DNA of 64,000 nt from Euryhalocaulis caribicus (GTDB lineage Bacteria > Pseudomonadota > Alphaproteobacteria > Caulobacterales > Maricaulaceae), in the NCBI RefSeq assembly GCF_000412185.1, contig NZ_ASJA01000018.1, forward strand, positions 1-64,000, in the 5' to 3' direction. This document shows positions 1 through 8,943 of this stretch, in pieces. Numbering within the stretch: the first letter of the stretch is position 1; each line of letters begins with the position of its first letter. The position numbers were made by a program, and so were the translations under genes. The notes beneath the pieces were generated by a model. That model had not been told where the DNA came from and did no database searches. It worked only from the letters and a program-made list of their open reading frames with translations.

Positions 1-657
1 GCCGCCGCCATAGATCGTGTCGGAGCCAGCAATGCCGTAGAACGTGTCGTCGCCGGTGTTGCCGAAGAAGAAGTCGTTGCCCGTTGAGCCGGCAATGATT
101 TCAACATCGAACATCGCGATGCGGCCGCCCAGGGACGGGGTCGCGGTCGCGGAGCCATTGGCGTTGATCACGAAGACATAGCCGCCGGAGGTGGAGCCGG
201 CGAAGGTCGCCAGGTCCGTGCCGTCGCCGCCGAACACGATGTCCGCGCCGTCCGCGCCATTGAACACGAAGGTGTCATTGCCAGCTTCGCCGAGCAGACG
301 GTCGGAGGCGTTGCCGCCCACGATCACGTCATCGCCGGCCGAGCCGAAGATGATGTCCGCGCCGTTGCCGCCGACCAGCGTGTCGGTGCCCGCGCCGCCA
401 TCGATGAAGTCACGGCCAGCGCCGCCATAGATCACGTCGGAACCGCTTTGACCCCACAGCAGGTCGCCAGCGCCGCCACCATAGATGGTGTCGTTGCCTT
501 CGCCGCCATAGATGTTGTCAGCGCCGGACTGACCATAGATCAGGTCCGCGCCGCCATTGCCGAAGATTTCGTCAGGACCGGAGCCGCCATAAATGACGTC
601 CGGGTTTGCTGTGCCTTGGATCCGGTCGATACCGGTTGTGCCAGGAATAAGCGCCAT
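1..657 (-). CDS. RTX calcium-binding repeat protein, C-terminus cut by window edge
   Basis: The minus frame is open from an ATG at 657 to the left edge (219 codons) without a stop. After about ten residues it becomes runs of the RTX nonapeptide (GGxGxDxUx), with units such as YGGSGPDEIFG and YGGEGNDTIYG, followed by a non-repeat patch and more repeats. Such repeats bind calcium after export by a type I secretion system, whose signal lies at the C-terminus; that end is outside the window. There is no N-terminal signal peptide, as expected for type I substrates. A purine-rich stretch (AAGAGGCG) precedes the ATG. Whether it is an enzyme, adhesin or S-layer-like protein cannot be told from this part. 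A tolC-family gene lies 4 kb away, but no ABC transporter or membrane-fusion protein is in the window. Confidence 0.88.
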   Translation of the reverse strand, partial: MALIPGTTGIDRIQGTANPDVIYGGSGPDEIFGNGGADLIYGQSGADNIYGGEGNDTIYGGGAGDLLWGQSGSDVIYGGAGRDFIDGGAGTDTLVGGNGADIIFGSAGDDVIVGGNASDRLLGEAGNDTFVFNGADGADIVFGGDGTDLATFAGSTSGGYVFVINANGSATATPSLGGRIAMFDVEIIAGSTGNDFFFGNTGDDTFYGIAGSDTIYGGG

Positions 658-963
658 GCTTTCGCCTCTTAAGTGATTGATCTGCAAAAAGCCCTCTTAG
701 GGGGCTAAAATATCGAAAAAGTTAAATCAACCGCACCGCCTGCGCATGCCGGCAACCCTGTCCGCCCCTGTCCCTTACAGTGGCGCAAAAGCAGGCAGAT
801 TGCGGATTTTACAGTTAAAAACACACACCGGGACGACATGGCGAAACCGGTAAGAAATGTTCATTACGTTAAATCTGGGACAGGGATGGAGAATCGATGC
901 GCGGCAATCGCTTTCCCGGCCTAGAATAGGGGCAGGAACGATCAGGGCGAGGAGCCGGACAGG
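658..963. other. Intergenic region between divergent RTX gene and secreted-protein gene
   Basis: No plausible gene is visible. The part next to the RTX start is AT-rich compared with the rest of the window and has a short stem (AGCCC/GGGCT, 690-706) followed on the minus strand by five T residues, about 30 bases before the RTX start codon. It could be a weak attenuator or simply part of the leader. Promoters for both divergent genes should lie here, but no convincing -35/-10 pair stands out. Confidence 0.4.
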
Positions 964-1425
964 ATGAAGGTTTCAGGAATGATTGCGATGGCGCTGGCCC
1001 TTTCAGGGGCGTCAGCCGCGCTTGGGGCGAACGCGCCGGGCCTTATGGAAACGGACAGGGCGTTCTCTGACCGCGCGCAGACGGCGGGACTGGCCGCGGC
1101 CTTTGAAGAATACGCCGCCCCGGACGCCGAAATCCTCCGCGAGAGCCTTTGGGAGCCGATTACCGGACCGGAGGCGATCGGCGAATCCTTTGCGGGCGCC
1201 GGGGAGGGCGTCTCGCTGGTCTGGGAGCCGGCGCGCGCTGAGGTGTCGGAAAGCGGCGATCTGGGCTTCACCTGGGGCCGCTGGACCCTGAGCATGCCGC
1301 AGGCGGACGAAGACCCGCGCATTGTCCGCGGCAAATATATATCGGTCTGGCGGCGGCAGCCCGATGGCGCGTGGAAATATGTTCTGGACGGCGGCCACAC
1401 GACCACGGCTTCCCCGCCGGAATAG
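964..1425 (+). CDS. Small secreted SnoaL/DUF4440-like (NTF2-fold) protein
   Basis: 153 residues. The first 22 form a signal peptide (hydrophobic core MIAMALALSGASAALG, cleavage near GANA). The rest fits the NTF2-like DUF4440/SnoaL group: an early METDRAFSD segment, a central WEPITGPEAIGESF and a late GKYISVWRRQPDGAWKYVLD, the usual closing strand of the fold. Members of this fold bind small ligands or act as isomerases, so the substrate cannot be inferred. ATG at 964 follows GGAGCCGGACAGG. It stands alone and ends before a strong bidirectional terminator shared with tRNA-Asn. Confidence 0.72.
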   Translation: MKVSGMIAMALALSGASAALGANAPGLMETDRAFSDRAQTAGLAAAFEEYAAPDAEILRESLWEPITGPEAIGESFAGAGEGVSLVWEPARAEVSESGDLGFTWGRWTLSMPQADEDPRIVRGKYISVWRRQPDGAWKYVLDGGHTTTASPPE

Positions 1426-1442
1426 GGCGCGCTTCAGACAAG

Positions 1443-1480
1443 AAAAAAGCCGGCCCCGCAAAGGCGGCGGCCGGCTTTTC
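1443..1480. terminator. Bidirectional Rho-independent terminator
   Basis: A perfect 11-bp stem (AAAAGCCGGCC / GGCCGGCTTTT) is extended by CCGC-aaag-GCGG. It is followed by T residues on the plus strand and by TTTTTT on the minus strand. It sits between the plus-strand secreted-protein gene and the minus-strand tRNA-Asn, so it should stop both transcripts. Confidence 0.85.
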
Positions 1481-1486
1481 CCTGAA

Positions 1487-1562
<76 letters not shown>

Positions 1563-1666
1563 TCAGAAGCCCTGTATCCGCGTATCTCTCGCGGAAGGCG
1601 CGCCTCATAGCAAGGGGCGCGCGCCGGGTGCAAGGCCCTTCTCGCAGCAAAGCGCTGAGAAAAAGA

Positions 1667-1693
1667 AGGGAGCCGGTTTCTCACTGGCTCCCT
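1667..1693 (-). terminator. Possible minus-strand terminator hairpin
   Basis: Perfect 8-bp stem AGGGAGCC/GGCTCCCT with an 11-nt loop. Read on the minus strand it is followed by CTTCTTTTTCTC, as in an intrinsic terminator. No minus-strand gene lies just to its right, so it may instead insulate tRNA-Asn from antisense transcription. Confidence 0.35.
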
Positions 1694-1760
1694 GTTAGGC
1701 GTATGGGTGAATGGTGGGGTGTCTTCAAGAGAAGACGATCCCGTTTATGACGAATTATGC

Positions 1761-1775
1761 TTAACCACAGGTTAA
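1761..1775. promoter_or_regulatory. Perfect TTAA-N7-TTAA box (candidate CtrA site)
   Basis: TTAA-CCACAGG-TTAA lies 89 bp before the ATG of the Mpo1-like gene. TTAA-N7-TTAA is the known binding site of CtrA, the master cell-cycle regulator of Caulobacter-type alphaproteobacteria. popZ, divK and pleD in this window show that such circuitry exists here. CtrA itself is not in the window, and the box could occur by chance. Confidence 0.5.
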
Positions 1776-1863
1776 CGCGGCGCGCGCCCATCTGGCCGCG
1801 CCTATGGAGGACGGGGCGGAGAGTGGTTATCTTCCCTTCGCTATCGACGAAAAGCGAGGCCCC

Positions 1864-2208
1864 ATGTCCGAACGCTACCAGACCTATCGCGATTTCTGGC
1901 CGCACTATCTGCGGGAGCACGCGCGTCCCGAAACGCGGGTTCTGCACTATGCCGGATCGGTCCTCGCCATCGGCCTCCTGCTGCTGGCCCTGGCGACGCG
2001 CACCTGGTGGGCGCTGATTCTGGTTCCCGTTTCGGGGTATTTCTTCGCCTGGATCAGTCACGCCTTCATAGAGCGCAACAAACCGGCGACCTTCACGCAC
2101 CCGCTCTGGTCGCTGATCAGCGACTACCGGATGCTCTGGGCGCGCATCACGGGCTCTCTGGATGATGAACTGGCGAGGGCCGGCGTAAGCGGGGAGGGCC
2201 GCGCGTGA
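1864..2208 (+). CDS. DUF962/Mpo1-like membrane protein
   Basis: 114 residues from ATG 1864, preceded by GCGAGG. The N-terminal block FWPHYLREHARPETRVLHYAG matches the DUF962 signature (conserved His and Arg with an LHxxG turn), followed by two hydrophobic segments (about residues 32-60) and a closing HAFIERNKPATFTHPLWS stretch. The eukaryotic relative Mpo1 is an Fe(II)-dependent dioxygenase of 2-hydroxy fatty acid alpha-oxidation; whether bacterial members catalyse this is not established. Its stop overlaps the GTG of the next MBL-fold gene (GTGA), so the two are translationally coupled. A TTAA-N7-TTAA box lies upstream. Confidence 0.8.
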   Translation: MSERYQTYRDFWPHYLREHARPETRVLHYAGSVLAIGLLLLALATRTWWALILVPVSGYFFAWISHAFIERNKPATFTHPLWSLISDYRMLWARITGSLDDELARAGVSGEGRA

Positions 2209-3077
2209 CCGCCGTGCCTTGCGTTGAATCTTTTTACCACGCGGACTCGGGCACGTTCGCCTATGTCGTCTCCGATCCCGACTCAAAGGCGGCGGCCGTG
2301 ATCGATGCGGTGCTGGATTTCGACACGGTGACCGGCCGCACCTGCACGAATTTCGCGGATCGCATCTGTGACTGGGTGGAACAGCAGGACCTGACGGTCG
2401 AATGGATTCTGGAAACCCATGTCCACGCCGATCACATCTCCGGCGCGCCGGCGGTCAGGAAACGGCTGGGCGGCAAGATCGCCGTCGGCCGGCGGATCGA
2501 TGAAGTCCGCGCCGCGTTCCGCGACGCCTTCGGCTACGAAAAGATCGTGCTGCCGGGGCGCGAGGGCTTCGATCATTTTTTCGCGGATGGCGAGACATTC
2601 GCCCTGGGGGGACTCGAGGCGCGCTATATCGCCACGCCCGGCCACACTCCGGCCTGCGGAACCTATGTAATCGGGGACGCCGCCTTTGTCGGCGACACCA
2701 TCTTCCAGCCGGACATGGGCACGGCGCGCTGTGATTTTCCGGGCGGGGACGCGCGCACGCTGTACCGCTCGATTCGCAAGCTTCTGGATACGCTTCCCGC
2801 CGAGACCCGGATTTTCGTCTGTCATGATTATGGCGCCGCCGCGAACCGCGACCCCCGCGCGGAGACTTCGGTGGCCGAGGAGCGTCGGAAGAATATTCAC
2901 GCCCGTGACGGGGTGAGCGAAGACGAATTCGTGGAAATGCGGGAGGCGCGCGACGCCACGCTGGGCCTGCCGCGGCTGATGCTGCCATCGGTGCAGCTGA
3001 ATGTGCGCGGCGGCCAGCCGCCGGAGCCGGATGAGACCGGCGTGCGCCGAATCACGATTCCGCTGGACTATTTCTGA
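2205..3077 (+). CDS. MBL-fold metallohydrolase, persulfide dioxygenase-like
   Basis: 290 residues from GTG 2205, overlapping the preceding stop by four bases. The metallo-beta-lactamase motif THVHADHISG gives metal ligands His72, His74, Asp76 and His77. Further motifs are TPGHTPACGTYV, VGDTIFQPDMGTARCDFPGG and FVCHDYG. The latter arrangement (GD, then GTARxDF, then CHDY) is typical of ETHE1/Blh-type persulfide dioxygenases, which oxidise glutathione persulfide to sulfite with one iron. The closing NVRGGQPPEP stretch also fits that group. A glyoxalase II-like or other MBL role is less likely. It forms a two-gene unit with the Mpo1-like gene. Confidence 0.85.
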   Translation: MTAVPCVESFYHADSGTFAYVVSDPDSKAAAVIDAVLDFDTVTGRTCTNFADRICDWVEQQDLTVEWILETHVHADHISGAPAVRKRLGGKIAVGRRIDEVRAAFRDAFGYEKIVLPGREGFDHFFADGETFALGGLEARYIATPGHTPACGTYVIGDAAFVGDTIFQPDMGTARCDFPGGDARTLYRSIRKLLDTLPAETRIFVCHDYGAAANRDPRAETSVAEERRKNIHARDGVSEDEFVEMREARDATLGLPRLMLPSVQLNVRGGQPPEPDETGVRRITIPLDYF

Positions 3078-3091
3078 GTGCGGGAAGGGGA

Positions 3092-3165
3092 TGGAGGCGC
3101 CGCCCGGAATCGAACCGGGGTGCAAGGATTTGCAGTCCTCTGCGTCACCACTCCGCCACGGCGCC
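3092..3165 (-). tRNA. tRNA-Cys (anticodon GCA)
   Basis: A 74-nt cloverleaf on the minus strand begins GGCGCCGTGGCGGAGTGG. It has acceptor pair GGCGCCG/CGGCGCC, anticodon stem AGGA/TCCT around CTGCAAA (GCA), T-loop GGTTCGATTCC, discriminator T and an encoded CCA. Confidence 0.97.
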
Positions 3166-3321
3166 CCTGTCGCATGTGGTGTGAAGGCGACACGCTATAG
3201 CCAAGCGCGGCGCCCCGCGCAATGAGGCGCCGCGCATGCGTTGCGGTTGGATGCAGCGGCGGGATATAAGCCGCCGCGAGAACAGTATTGGAATGCGGAC
3301 AGGCAGAGACGAAAAAAGCGG

Positions 3322-3975
3322 ATGACAGATTACTCAGCCATGCGGCGCCATATGGTCGAAGGCCAGGTGCGGACCAGCGACGTCACGATGGGCGGCCTCG
3401 TTCAGGCGATGCGGGACATCCCGCGCGAGCTGTTCCTGCCCAAGGCCAAACGGGCGCAAGCCTATTCGGATTCCCATGTGGAGCTGACCGAGGGCCGCTG
3501 GCTGCTGCGGCCGCGCGATTTCGCGAAATTGCTTCAGGCCATGGAGCCGCGCAAGACAGATATTGCGCTCAATCTGGCCTCTGGCCGGGGCTATAGCTGC
3601 GCCGTGCTGGCCAGCCTCGTGGAAACGGTCGTGGGCGTGGAGCCGGATACGGCGATGCTGGAGAAATCCAGCGCCAGTCTGGATCATATCGGCGCCGACA
3701 ACGCCGTGGTGATTGAAGGCGACATCAAGAACGGCGCGCCGGACCAGGGGCCGTTCGACCTGATTCTGGTCGACGGGGCGGTCGCCGCGCCGTCGCGTTC
3801 CTGGTTCGACCAGCTCTCTGACGGGGGGCGTCTGGGCGTGTTCGAAATGGTCAACGGGGCGGGCCGCGCGGTTCTTTATCGCCGCGATGGCGGCGCCGTC
3901 GGCCGGCGCGAGCTGTTCGATGCGCAACCGCCGCTTCTGCCCGGATTCGAGCCGGAACCCTCGTTCGTTTTCTGA
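3322..3975 (+). CDS. Protein-L-isoaspartate methyltransferase-like protein with altered SAM motif
   Basis: 217 residues from ATG 3322 (after AAAAAAGCGG). The opening MVEGQVRTSDV and RELFLPKAKRAQAYSD are the entry block of the PCMT family, followed by a Rossmann-like core. Motif I, normally EIGTGSGY, reads NLASGRGYS here, and the catalytic-face block that in active enzymes reads I-T-A-A is LVDGAVAAP. So the SAM fold is probably kept, but repair activity is doubtful. A canonical pcm exists at 24598. The gene sits just before tolC, 84 bp apart. Longer starts further upstream (e.g. TTG 3241) lack family similarity. Confidence 0.78.
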   Translation: MTDYSAMRRHMVEGQVRTSDVTMGGLVQAMRDIPRELFLPKAKRAQAYSDSHVELTEGRWLLRPRDFAKLLQAMEPRKTDIALNLASGRGYSCAVLASLVETVVGVEPDTAMLEKSSASLDHIGADNAVVIEGDIKNGAPDQGPFDLILVDGAVAAPSRSWFDQLSDGGRLGVFEMVNGAGRAVLYRRDGGAVGRRELFDAQPPLLPGFEPEPSFVF

Positions 3976-4059
3976 TTTCGATTGACCGGCGCGCTTGCCG
4001 GACTGGCCCGGGACTTGTAGGCAGCCCGCGGGCCAAGGGGATTTTTGGGAGGAAACTCG

Positions 4060-5412
4060 GTGAAGCTACGCGCCGCCGCCATATCACTGGCCTGCGTTTT
4101 CGCGGTCTCTCCGGCCAGCGCCGACGAGCTTCGCGAAGTGCTGGCGCACGCCTATTCCAGCAATCCGAGCATTCTGGCGGCGCGCGCCAATCTGCGCATC
4201 GTCAACGAAAATTACGCACAGGCGCGCTCCAACAAGATGCCGCAGGTCTCGGCCAGCGCTTCCTACGGATACCGCAAGACCAACGAGTCCGGTTCGATCT
4301 TCGCTTCCGATGACGAGCTGGAGCCGACTGTCGCCCAGCTGAATTTTGGCCAGCCGCTTTATACGGGCGGCCGCGCCCCGGCCTCCATGCGTCAGGCGAA
4401 GGCCTCCATCCAGTCGGCGCGCTACAGCCTCTACGCCGAAACCCAGGACGTGATTTTCAATGGCGTCCGGGCCTACACCACCGTCATGACCAGCGCGGAA
4501 GTGGTCGAGATCCGCCGCGAGAGCGTGCGCGCGCTGGCGGCCCAGGTGGACGACACCGAGGCGCGCTTCGACGTGGGGGAGGTCACCCGCACCGATGTCG
4601 CGCAGGCGCGGTCCCGCTACTCCATCGCCCGCGCCAATCTTTCCAGCGCGCAGGCGGATTTCCAGGCCGCCCGCGCCAGCTATGAAAACGTGTTCGGTTT
4701 TCCGCCCATGTCGCTGGAGCCGCTGCCCGAATTGCCGCCCATGCCGGAGAGCGAGGATCAGGCGCAGCAAACGGCGATCGCCTGGAATCCCGAACTGGTC
4801 TCGATCCGCTATGTCGAGGAAGCCTCCGTGCACGGCGTTGACGTGGCGCGCTCGGACATCAAGCCCCGCGTCACCCTCAACGGCACGCTCAGCCGCCGCG
4901 AAAACCTGAACTTCGCCGGCGACGAGGAAGAGGCCGCCTCGCTGACGGCCCGGCTGGAGATCCCGATTTTTTCCGGCGGTTTCGAGCGGTCCCAGATCCG
5001 CGCCGCCAAGTATCAGGTCAATCGCGACCGCCTCCGCGTAAAGCGCGGCGAGCGCATCATCCTGGAGGAAGTGACCTCCGCCTGGAGCCAGTGGCGCGCC
5101 GCGCGCGATATCGTGGTGACCAGCGAGGACGCCACCGCCGCCGCCGAAGAGGCGCTGGAAGGCATTCAGGAGGAAGTCGATTACGGCCTCCGCTCCACGT
5201 TTGAAGTGCTGGATACCGAACTTCAGCTGCGCAACGCCCAGATCCGTCTGGCTCAGGCGCGCCAGCAGCAATATGTCGCCGCCCACCGGCTGCTTTCCGC
5301 CATGGGCCTGCTGACTGCGGATTATCTTGAACTGCCGATTGCCGAATTCGACCCCGACGCGGATTTCAACGACACGAAACGCCGTCTGGTCTCGACGTCA
5401 ATCGAACCGTAA
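4060..5412 (+). CDS. tolC: TolC-family outer-membrane efflux/secretion channel
   Basis: 450 residues. GTG 4060 is preferred because GGGAGG lies seven bases upstream and it gives a clean signal peptide (MKLRAAAISLACVFAVSPASA, cleavage before DELR). The mature protein has two OEP repeats with long heptad-rich helices, and the typical RTDVAQARSRYSIARANL and TFEVLDTELQLRNAQIRLAQ segments, one per half. TolC trimers form the outer-membrane duct for type I secretion and drug efflux. No inner-membrane partner is adjacent, so the cargo is unknown. The two RTX proteins of this window are natural candidates by biology, not by linkage. popZ follows. Confidence 0.92.
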   Translation: MKLRAAAISLACVFAVSPASADELREVLAHAYSSNPSILAARANLRIVNENYAQARSNKMPQVSASASYGYRKTNESGSIFASDDELEPTVAQLNFGQPLYTGGRAPASMRQAKASIQSARYSLYAETQDVIFNGVRAYTTVMTSAEVVEIRRESVRALAAQVDDTEARFDVGEVTRTDVAQARSRYSIARANLSSAQADFQAARASYENVFGFPPMSLEPLPELPPMPESEDQAQQTAIAWNPELVSIRYVEEASVHGVDVARSDIKPRVTLNGTLSRRENLNFAGDEEEAASLTARLEIPIFSGGFERSQIRAAKYQVNRDRLRVKRGERIILEEVTSAWSQWRAARDIVVTSEDATAAAEEALEGIQEEVDYGLRSTFEVLDTELQLRNAQIRLAQARQQQYVAAHRLLSAMGLLTADYLELPIAEFDPDADFNDTKRRLVSTSIEP

Positions 5413-5478
5413 GGCTTTGCTGGACATAAAGGCGAACCCGCCATTAGCCTGTAAACATAGAACGAATCGGGGATAGCC

Positions 5479-6075
5479 ATGGCCGAGGCTGAAAAAGAAC
5501 CCACGATGGAGGAAATCCTGTCCTCTATTCGCCGGATCATTTCTGAGGACGACGAGGATGGCGCGCAGGCGGCGGAAGAGCCGCAGGCCGAAGCTGCTCC
5601 TGCGCCCGAACCCGAGCCTGAGCCCGAAGAAGCTGAGGACGAGGACGTTCTGGAGCTGACCGAACCGGTCGAGGACGAGCCCGAAGCGGCGGCCCCGCCG
5701 CCCGAGCCGGAACCCGAGCCCGAGCCGGAGCCGCGTCCGATGGAAGACGTCGTCGCGATGGACCCCGAGCCTGAACCGCGCCCCGAGATCCGCCATGAGC
5801 CGGAGCCGCAGCCTCAACCGGCGGCGGCGCGCGAATGGGCGGAAGACGCCCCGTCCGCCAGCGGTCTTGTCGGCGATGGCGCGGCGACGGCCTCCGCCGG
5901 CGCGTTCGCCAGGCTCAGCGCGGGCCTGCGCATGGGCGATGACGACCAGACGCTGGAAGCGCTGGTCCGCGAGCTTCTCAAGCCCATGCTCAAGAGCTGG
6001 CTGGACGAGAACCTGCCCCGCATTGTCGAGGCGAAGGTCGAGGAAGAAATCGAGCGCATCGCCCGCCGGCGGTAA
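5479..6075 (+). CDS. popZ: Polar organizing protein PopZ (DUF2497)
   Basis: 198 residues with the three-part PopZ design: an N-terminal binding helix ([19 protein letters not shown], residues 8-26), a long disordered Pro/Glu-rich acidic linker (about 30-125, with repeated EPEPEP runs) and a C-terminal oligomerisation helix region ([19 protein letters not shown] to the end). PopZ condenses at cell poles, tethers the ParB-parS centromere and recruits cell-cycle kinases and their regulators. Its place between tolC and valS matches the Caulobacter arrangement. The linker, unusually rich in acidic EP repeats, sets condensate fluidity in the known homolog. Confidence 0.93.
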   Translation: MAEAEKEPTMEEILSSIRRIISEDDEDGAQAAEEPQAEAAPAPEPEPEPEEAEDEDVLELTEPVEDEPEAAAPPPEPEPEPEPEPRPMEDVVAMDPEPEPRPEIRHEPEPQPQPAAAREWAEDAPSASGLVGDGAATASAGAFARLSAGLRMGDDDQTLEALVRELLKPMLKSWLDENLPRIVEAKVEEEIERIARRR

Positions 6076-6192
6076 TTTCCGCGCGATTTCAGGCTTACCC
6101 GAATGCTTGGCCTGTGGCGCGGGGCGTTGCTATAGCCCCGCGAACCCTTTTTCATGTCGCCTTTAGGCGCAATTTCCGGTCATCAGAGGCCC

Positions 6193-8943
6193 ATGCTCGA
6201 CAAGACTTTCGATCCGCAGGCGGCGGAAAGCCGCTGGTACGATGAGTGGGAGGACTCCGGCGCCTTCCAGCCCAAGGACGATCCCGATGCGAAAACCTTC
6301 TGCATCGTCATCCCGCCGCCCAACGTCACTGGCTCTCTGCATATCGGACACGCCCTGAACAACACGCTTCAGGATTCGCTGGTCCGCTATCAGCGCATGC
6401 TGGGCAAGCGCGTCCTCTGGCAGCCGGGCACCGACCACGCCGGCATCGCCACCCAGATGGTGGTGGAGCGTCAGCTCGCGGCCGAGGGCAATATCTCCCG
6501 CCGCGACATGGGCCGCGAAGCCTTCATTGAGCGCGTCTGGAAATGGAAGGGCCAGTCCGGCGGCTCCATCCTTCGCCAGCTGCGCCGCCTCGGCGCGTCC
6601 TGCGACTGGAGCCGCGAACGATTCACGCTGGACGAGGGGCTTTCCGCCGCCGTCCTGAAAGTGTTCGTGGAACTGCACGAACAGGGCCTGATCTACCGCG
6701 ACAAGCGGCTGGTGAACTGGGATCCGCACTTCCAGACCGCCATCTCCGACCTCGAAGTCGAGAACAAGGAAATCGACGGCCATTTCTGGCATTTCGCCTA
6801 TCCGCTGGCTGATGGCTCGACCTATGAATTCCCCATCGCCCATGACGAGGACGGCAAGCCGACCGAGTGGGAGACGCGCGACTATATTCTGGTCGCCACC
6901 ACGCGCCCCGAGACCATGCTGGGCGATACCGGCGTCGCCGTGCACCCGGATGACGAGCGCTACAAGGACCTGGTCGGCAAAAAGGTGCGCCTGCCGATCG
7001 CGGATGTCGAAATTCCCATCGTCACGGACGAACACGCGGACCCGGAGCAGGGCGCCGGCGCGGTGAAAATCACCCCGGCCCATGACTTCAACGACTTCAT
7101 GGTCGGTCAGCGCGCGGGCCTGGCTTCGATCAATTTGTTCGACCCGGAAGCCCGCTTCCTGTCGGAGGCGACCGCCGAGGCGGACGATAAGGGCCTCGCC
7201 CGTATCCCGGAAGATTTCCGCGGTCTCGACCGGTTCGAGGCGCGCAAGAAGATCGTCGCGCGCATGGACGAGCTTGGCTGCCTGAAGGCGGTCGAGGACA
7301 AGAAAATCATGCAGCCCTTCGGCGACCGCTCCGGCGTCGTCGTGGAGCCGTATCTCACCGACCAGTGGTTCGTGGACGCCGAAACGCTTGCAAAACCCGC
7401 CATTGAGGCGGTGGAAACCGGCAAGACGAAATTCGTCCCGAAAAACTGGGAAAAGACCTATTTCGAATGGATGCGAAATATCGAGCCATGGTGCATCTCG
7501 CGCCAGCTCTGGTGGGGGCACCGCATCCCGGCCTGGTATGACGAAAACGGCAATATCTTTGTCGCCGAGACGGAAGCCGCCGCGCAGGCCCAGGCGAAAG
7601 AAAAGCACGGCAAGGACGTCGCGCTGACGCAGGATGAGGACGTCCTCGACACCTGGTTCTCTTCCGCCCTGTGGCCGTTCTCCACGCTCGGCTGGCCGGA
7701 AGAGACCGATGAGCTGAAAGCCTTCTATCCGACCACGGTCCTGATCACGGCCTTCGACATCATCTTCTTCTGGGTCGCCCGGATGATGATGCAGGGCATC
7801 CACTTCATGGACGGCGAAATCCCGTTCCATGACGTCTTCATTCACCGCCTGGTCGTGGACGCCAACGGCCAGAAGATGTCCAAGTCCAAGGGCAATGTCA
7901 CCGACCCGCTGGACATCGTGGACCGCTATGGCGCGGACGCGCTGCGTTTCGCGCTGGTGTCCGGCGCCGCGCAGAACGCCAATATCCGTGTCTCCGAAGA
8001 CCGGTTCGAGAGCGCCCGCAACTTCACCACCAAGCTGTGGAACGCCGCCCGCTTCGGCCAGATGAATGGCTTTGCGCCCGATCCGGATTTCAACCCGGCG
8101 GACGCCAAACAGGCCGTGAACCGCTGGATCATCGGCGAGTCGATCAAGGCGGGCCGCGAGGTGGCGCGCAATCTCGAGAATTATCGCTTCAACGACGCCG
8201 CCAACACGGCCTACCGCTTCGCCTGGAACGTCTATTGCGACTGGTTCCTGGAGCTCGCCAAGCCTATCCTGAACGGCGAGGATGAAGCGGCGATTGCGGA
8301 GACCCGCGCCGCCGGCGCCTGGGCGCTGGACCAGATCCTGCGCATCCTCCACCCCTTCATGCCCTTCGTGACCGAGGAGCTCTGGAACAAGACGGCCGGG
8401 GAGGCGGGGCGCGGAACCCTTCTGATCTCCGCCGACTGGCCGGACTTCGGCGATGACCTGATCGACGAGGCCGCCGCCGCCGATCTCAACTGGCTGATCG
8501 ACCTGGTGACCGAGATCCGCTCGGTCCGCGCCGGTCTGAATGTCCCGCCCGCCGCCACCGCGCCGCTGATCTTCGTTGGCGCGGATCAGGCCGCGCAGGA
8601 CCGCGCGAAACGGCTCTCCGAACCGCTGCGCCGTCTGGCGCGGGTGACGGAGCTGGAATTTGCGGATGCCGCGCCGGAAAAATCCGTGCAGGCCGTCGTC
8701 GGCGGCTCCACCTTCGCCCTCCGCCTCGAAGACCTTGTCGATCTGGACGCTGAACGCGCGCGCCTGGCCAAAGAGCTGGAGAAATGGGACGCCGAAATCA
8801 CCCGCTTCGAGAAAAAGCTCGGCAACGAGAAATTCGTCGCCAATGCGCCTGAAGCCGTGGTCGCGGGCGAACGCGAAAAGCTGGCCGAGGCGCAGGCCCA
8901 GAAGGACAAGCTGGAAGCCGCGCAGGCGCGTCTGGACGGATGA
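6193..8943 (+). CDS. valS: Valyl-tRNA synthetase
   Basis: 916 residues from ATG 6193 (AGAGG upstream); an in-frame ATG at 6154 would add 13 residues unlike the family. Class I signature HIGH at residues 50-53 and KMSKS at 561-565 form the ATP site. The connective-peptide editing domain lies between them ([14 protein letters not shown]). After the anticodon-binding domain comes the C-terminal coiled coil that binds tRNA ([17 protein letters not shown] and later), normal for bacterial ValRS. It charges tRNA-Val and edits Thr. The stop overlaps the DUF3137 start (ATGA). Confidence 0.98.
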   Translation: MLDKTFDPQAAESRWYDEWEDSGAFQPKDDPDAKTFCIVIPPPNVTGSLHIGHALNNTLQDSLVRYQRMLGKRVLWQPGTDHAGIATQMVVERQLAAEGNISRRDMGREAFIERVWKWKGQSGGSILRQLRRLGASCDWSRERFTLDEGLSAAVLKVFVELHEQGLIYRDKRLVNWDPHFQTAISDLEVENKEIDGHFWHFAYPLADGSTYEFPIAHDEDGKPTEWETRDYILVATTRPETMLGDTGVAVHPDDERYKDLVGKKVRLPIADVEIPIVTDEHADPEQGAGAVKITPAHDFNDFMVGQRAGLASINLFDPEARFLSEATAEADDKGLARIPEDFRGLDRFEARKKIVARMDELGCLKAVEDKKIMQPFGDRSGVVVEPYLTDQWFVDAETLAKPAIEAVETGKTKFVPKNWEKTYFEWMRNIEPWCISRQLWWGHRIPAWYDENGNIFVAETEAAAQAQAKEKHGKDVALTQDEDVLDTWFSSALWPFSTLGWPEETDELKAFYPTTVLITAFDIIFFWVARMMMQGIHFMDGEIPFHDVFIHRLVVDANGQKMSKSKGNVTDPLDIVDRYGADALRFALVSGAAQNANIRVSEDRFESARNFTTKLWNAARFGQMNGFAPDPDFNPADAKQAVNRWIIGESIKAGREVARNLENYRFNDAANTAYRFAWNVYCDWFLELAKPILNGEDEAAIAETRAAGAWALDQILRILHPFMPFVTEELWNKTAGEAGRGTLLISADWPDFGDDLIDEAAAADLNWLIDLVTEIRSVRAGLNVPPAATAPLIFVGADQAAQDRAKRLSEPLRRLARVTELEFADAAPEKSVQAVVGGSTFALRLEDLVDLDAERARLAKELEKWDAEITRFEKKLGNEKFVANAPEAVVAGEREKLAEAQAQKDKLEAAQARLDG

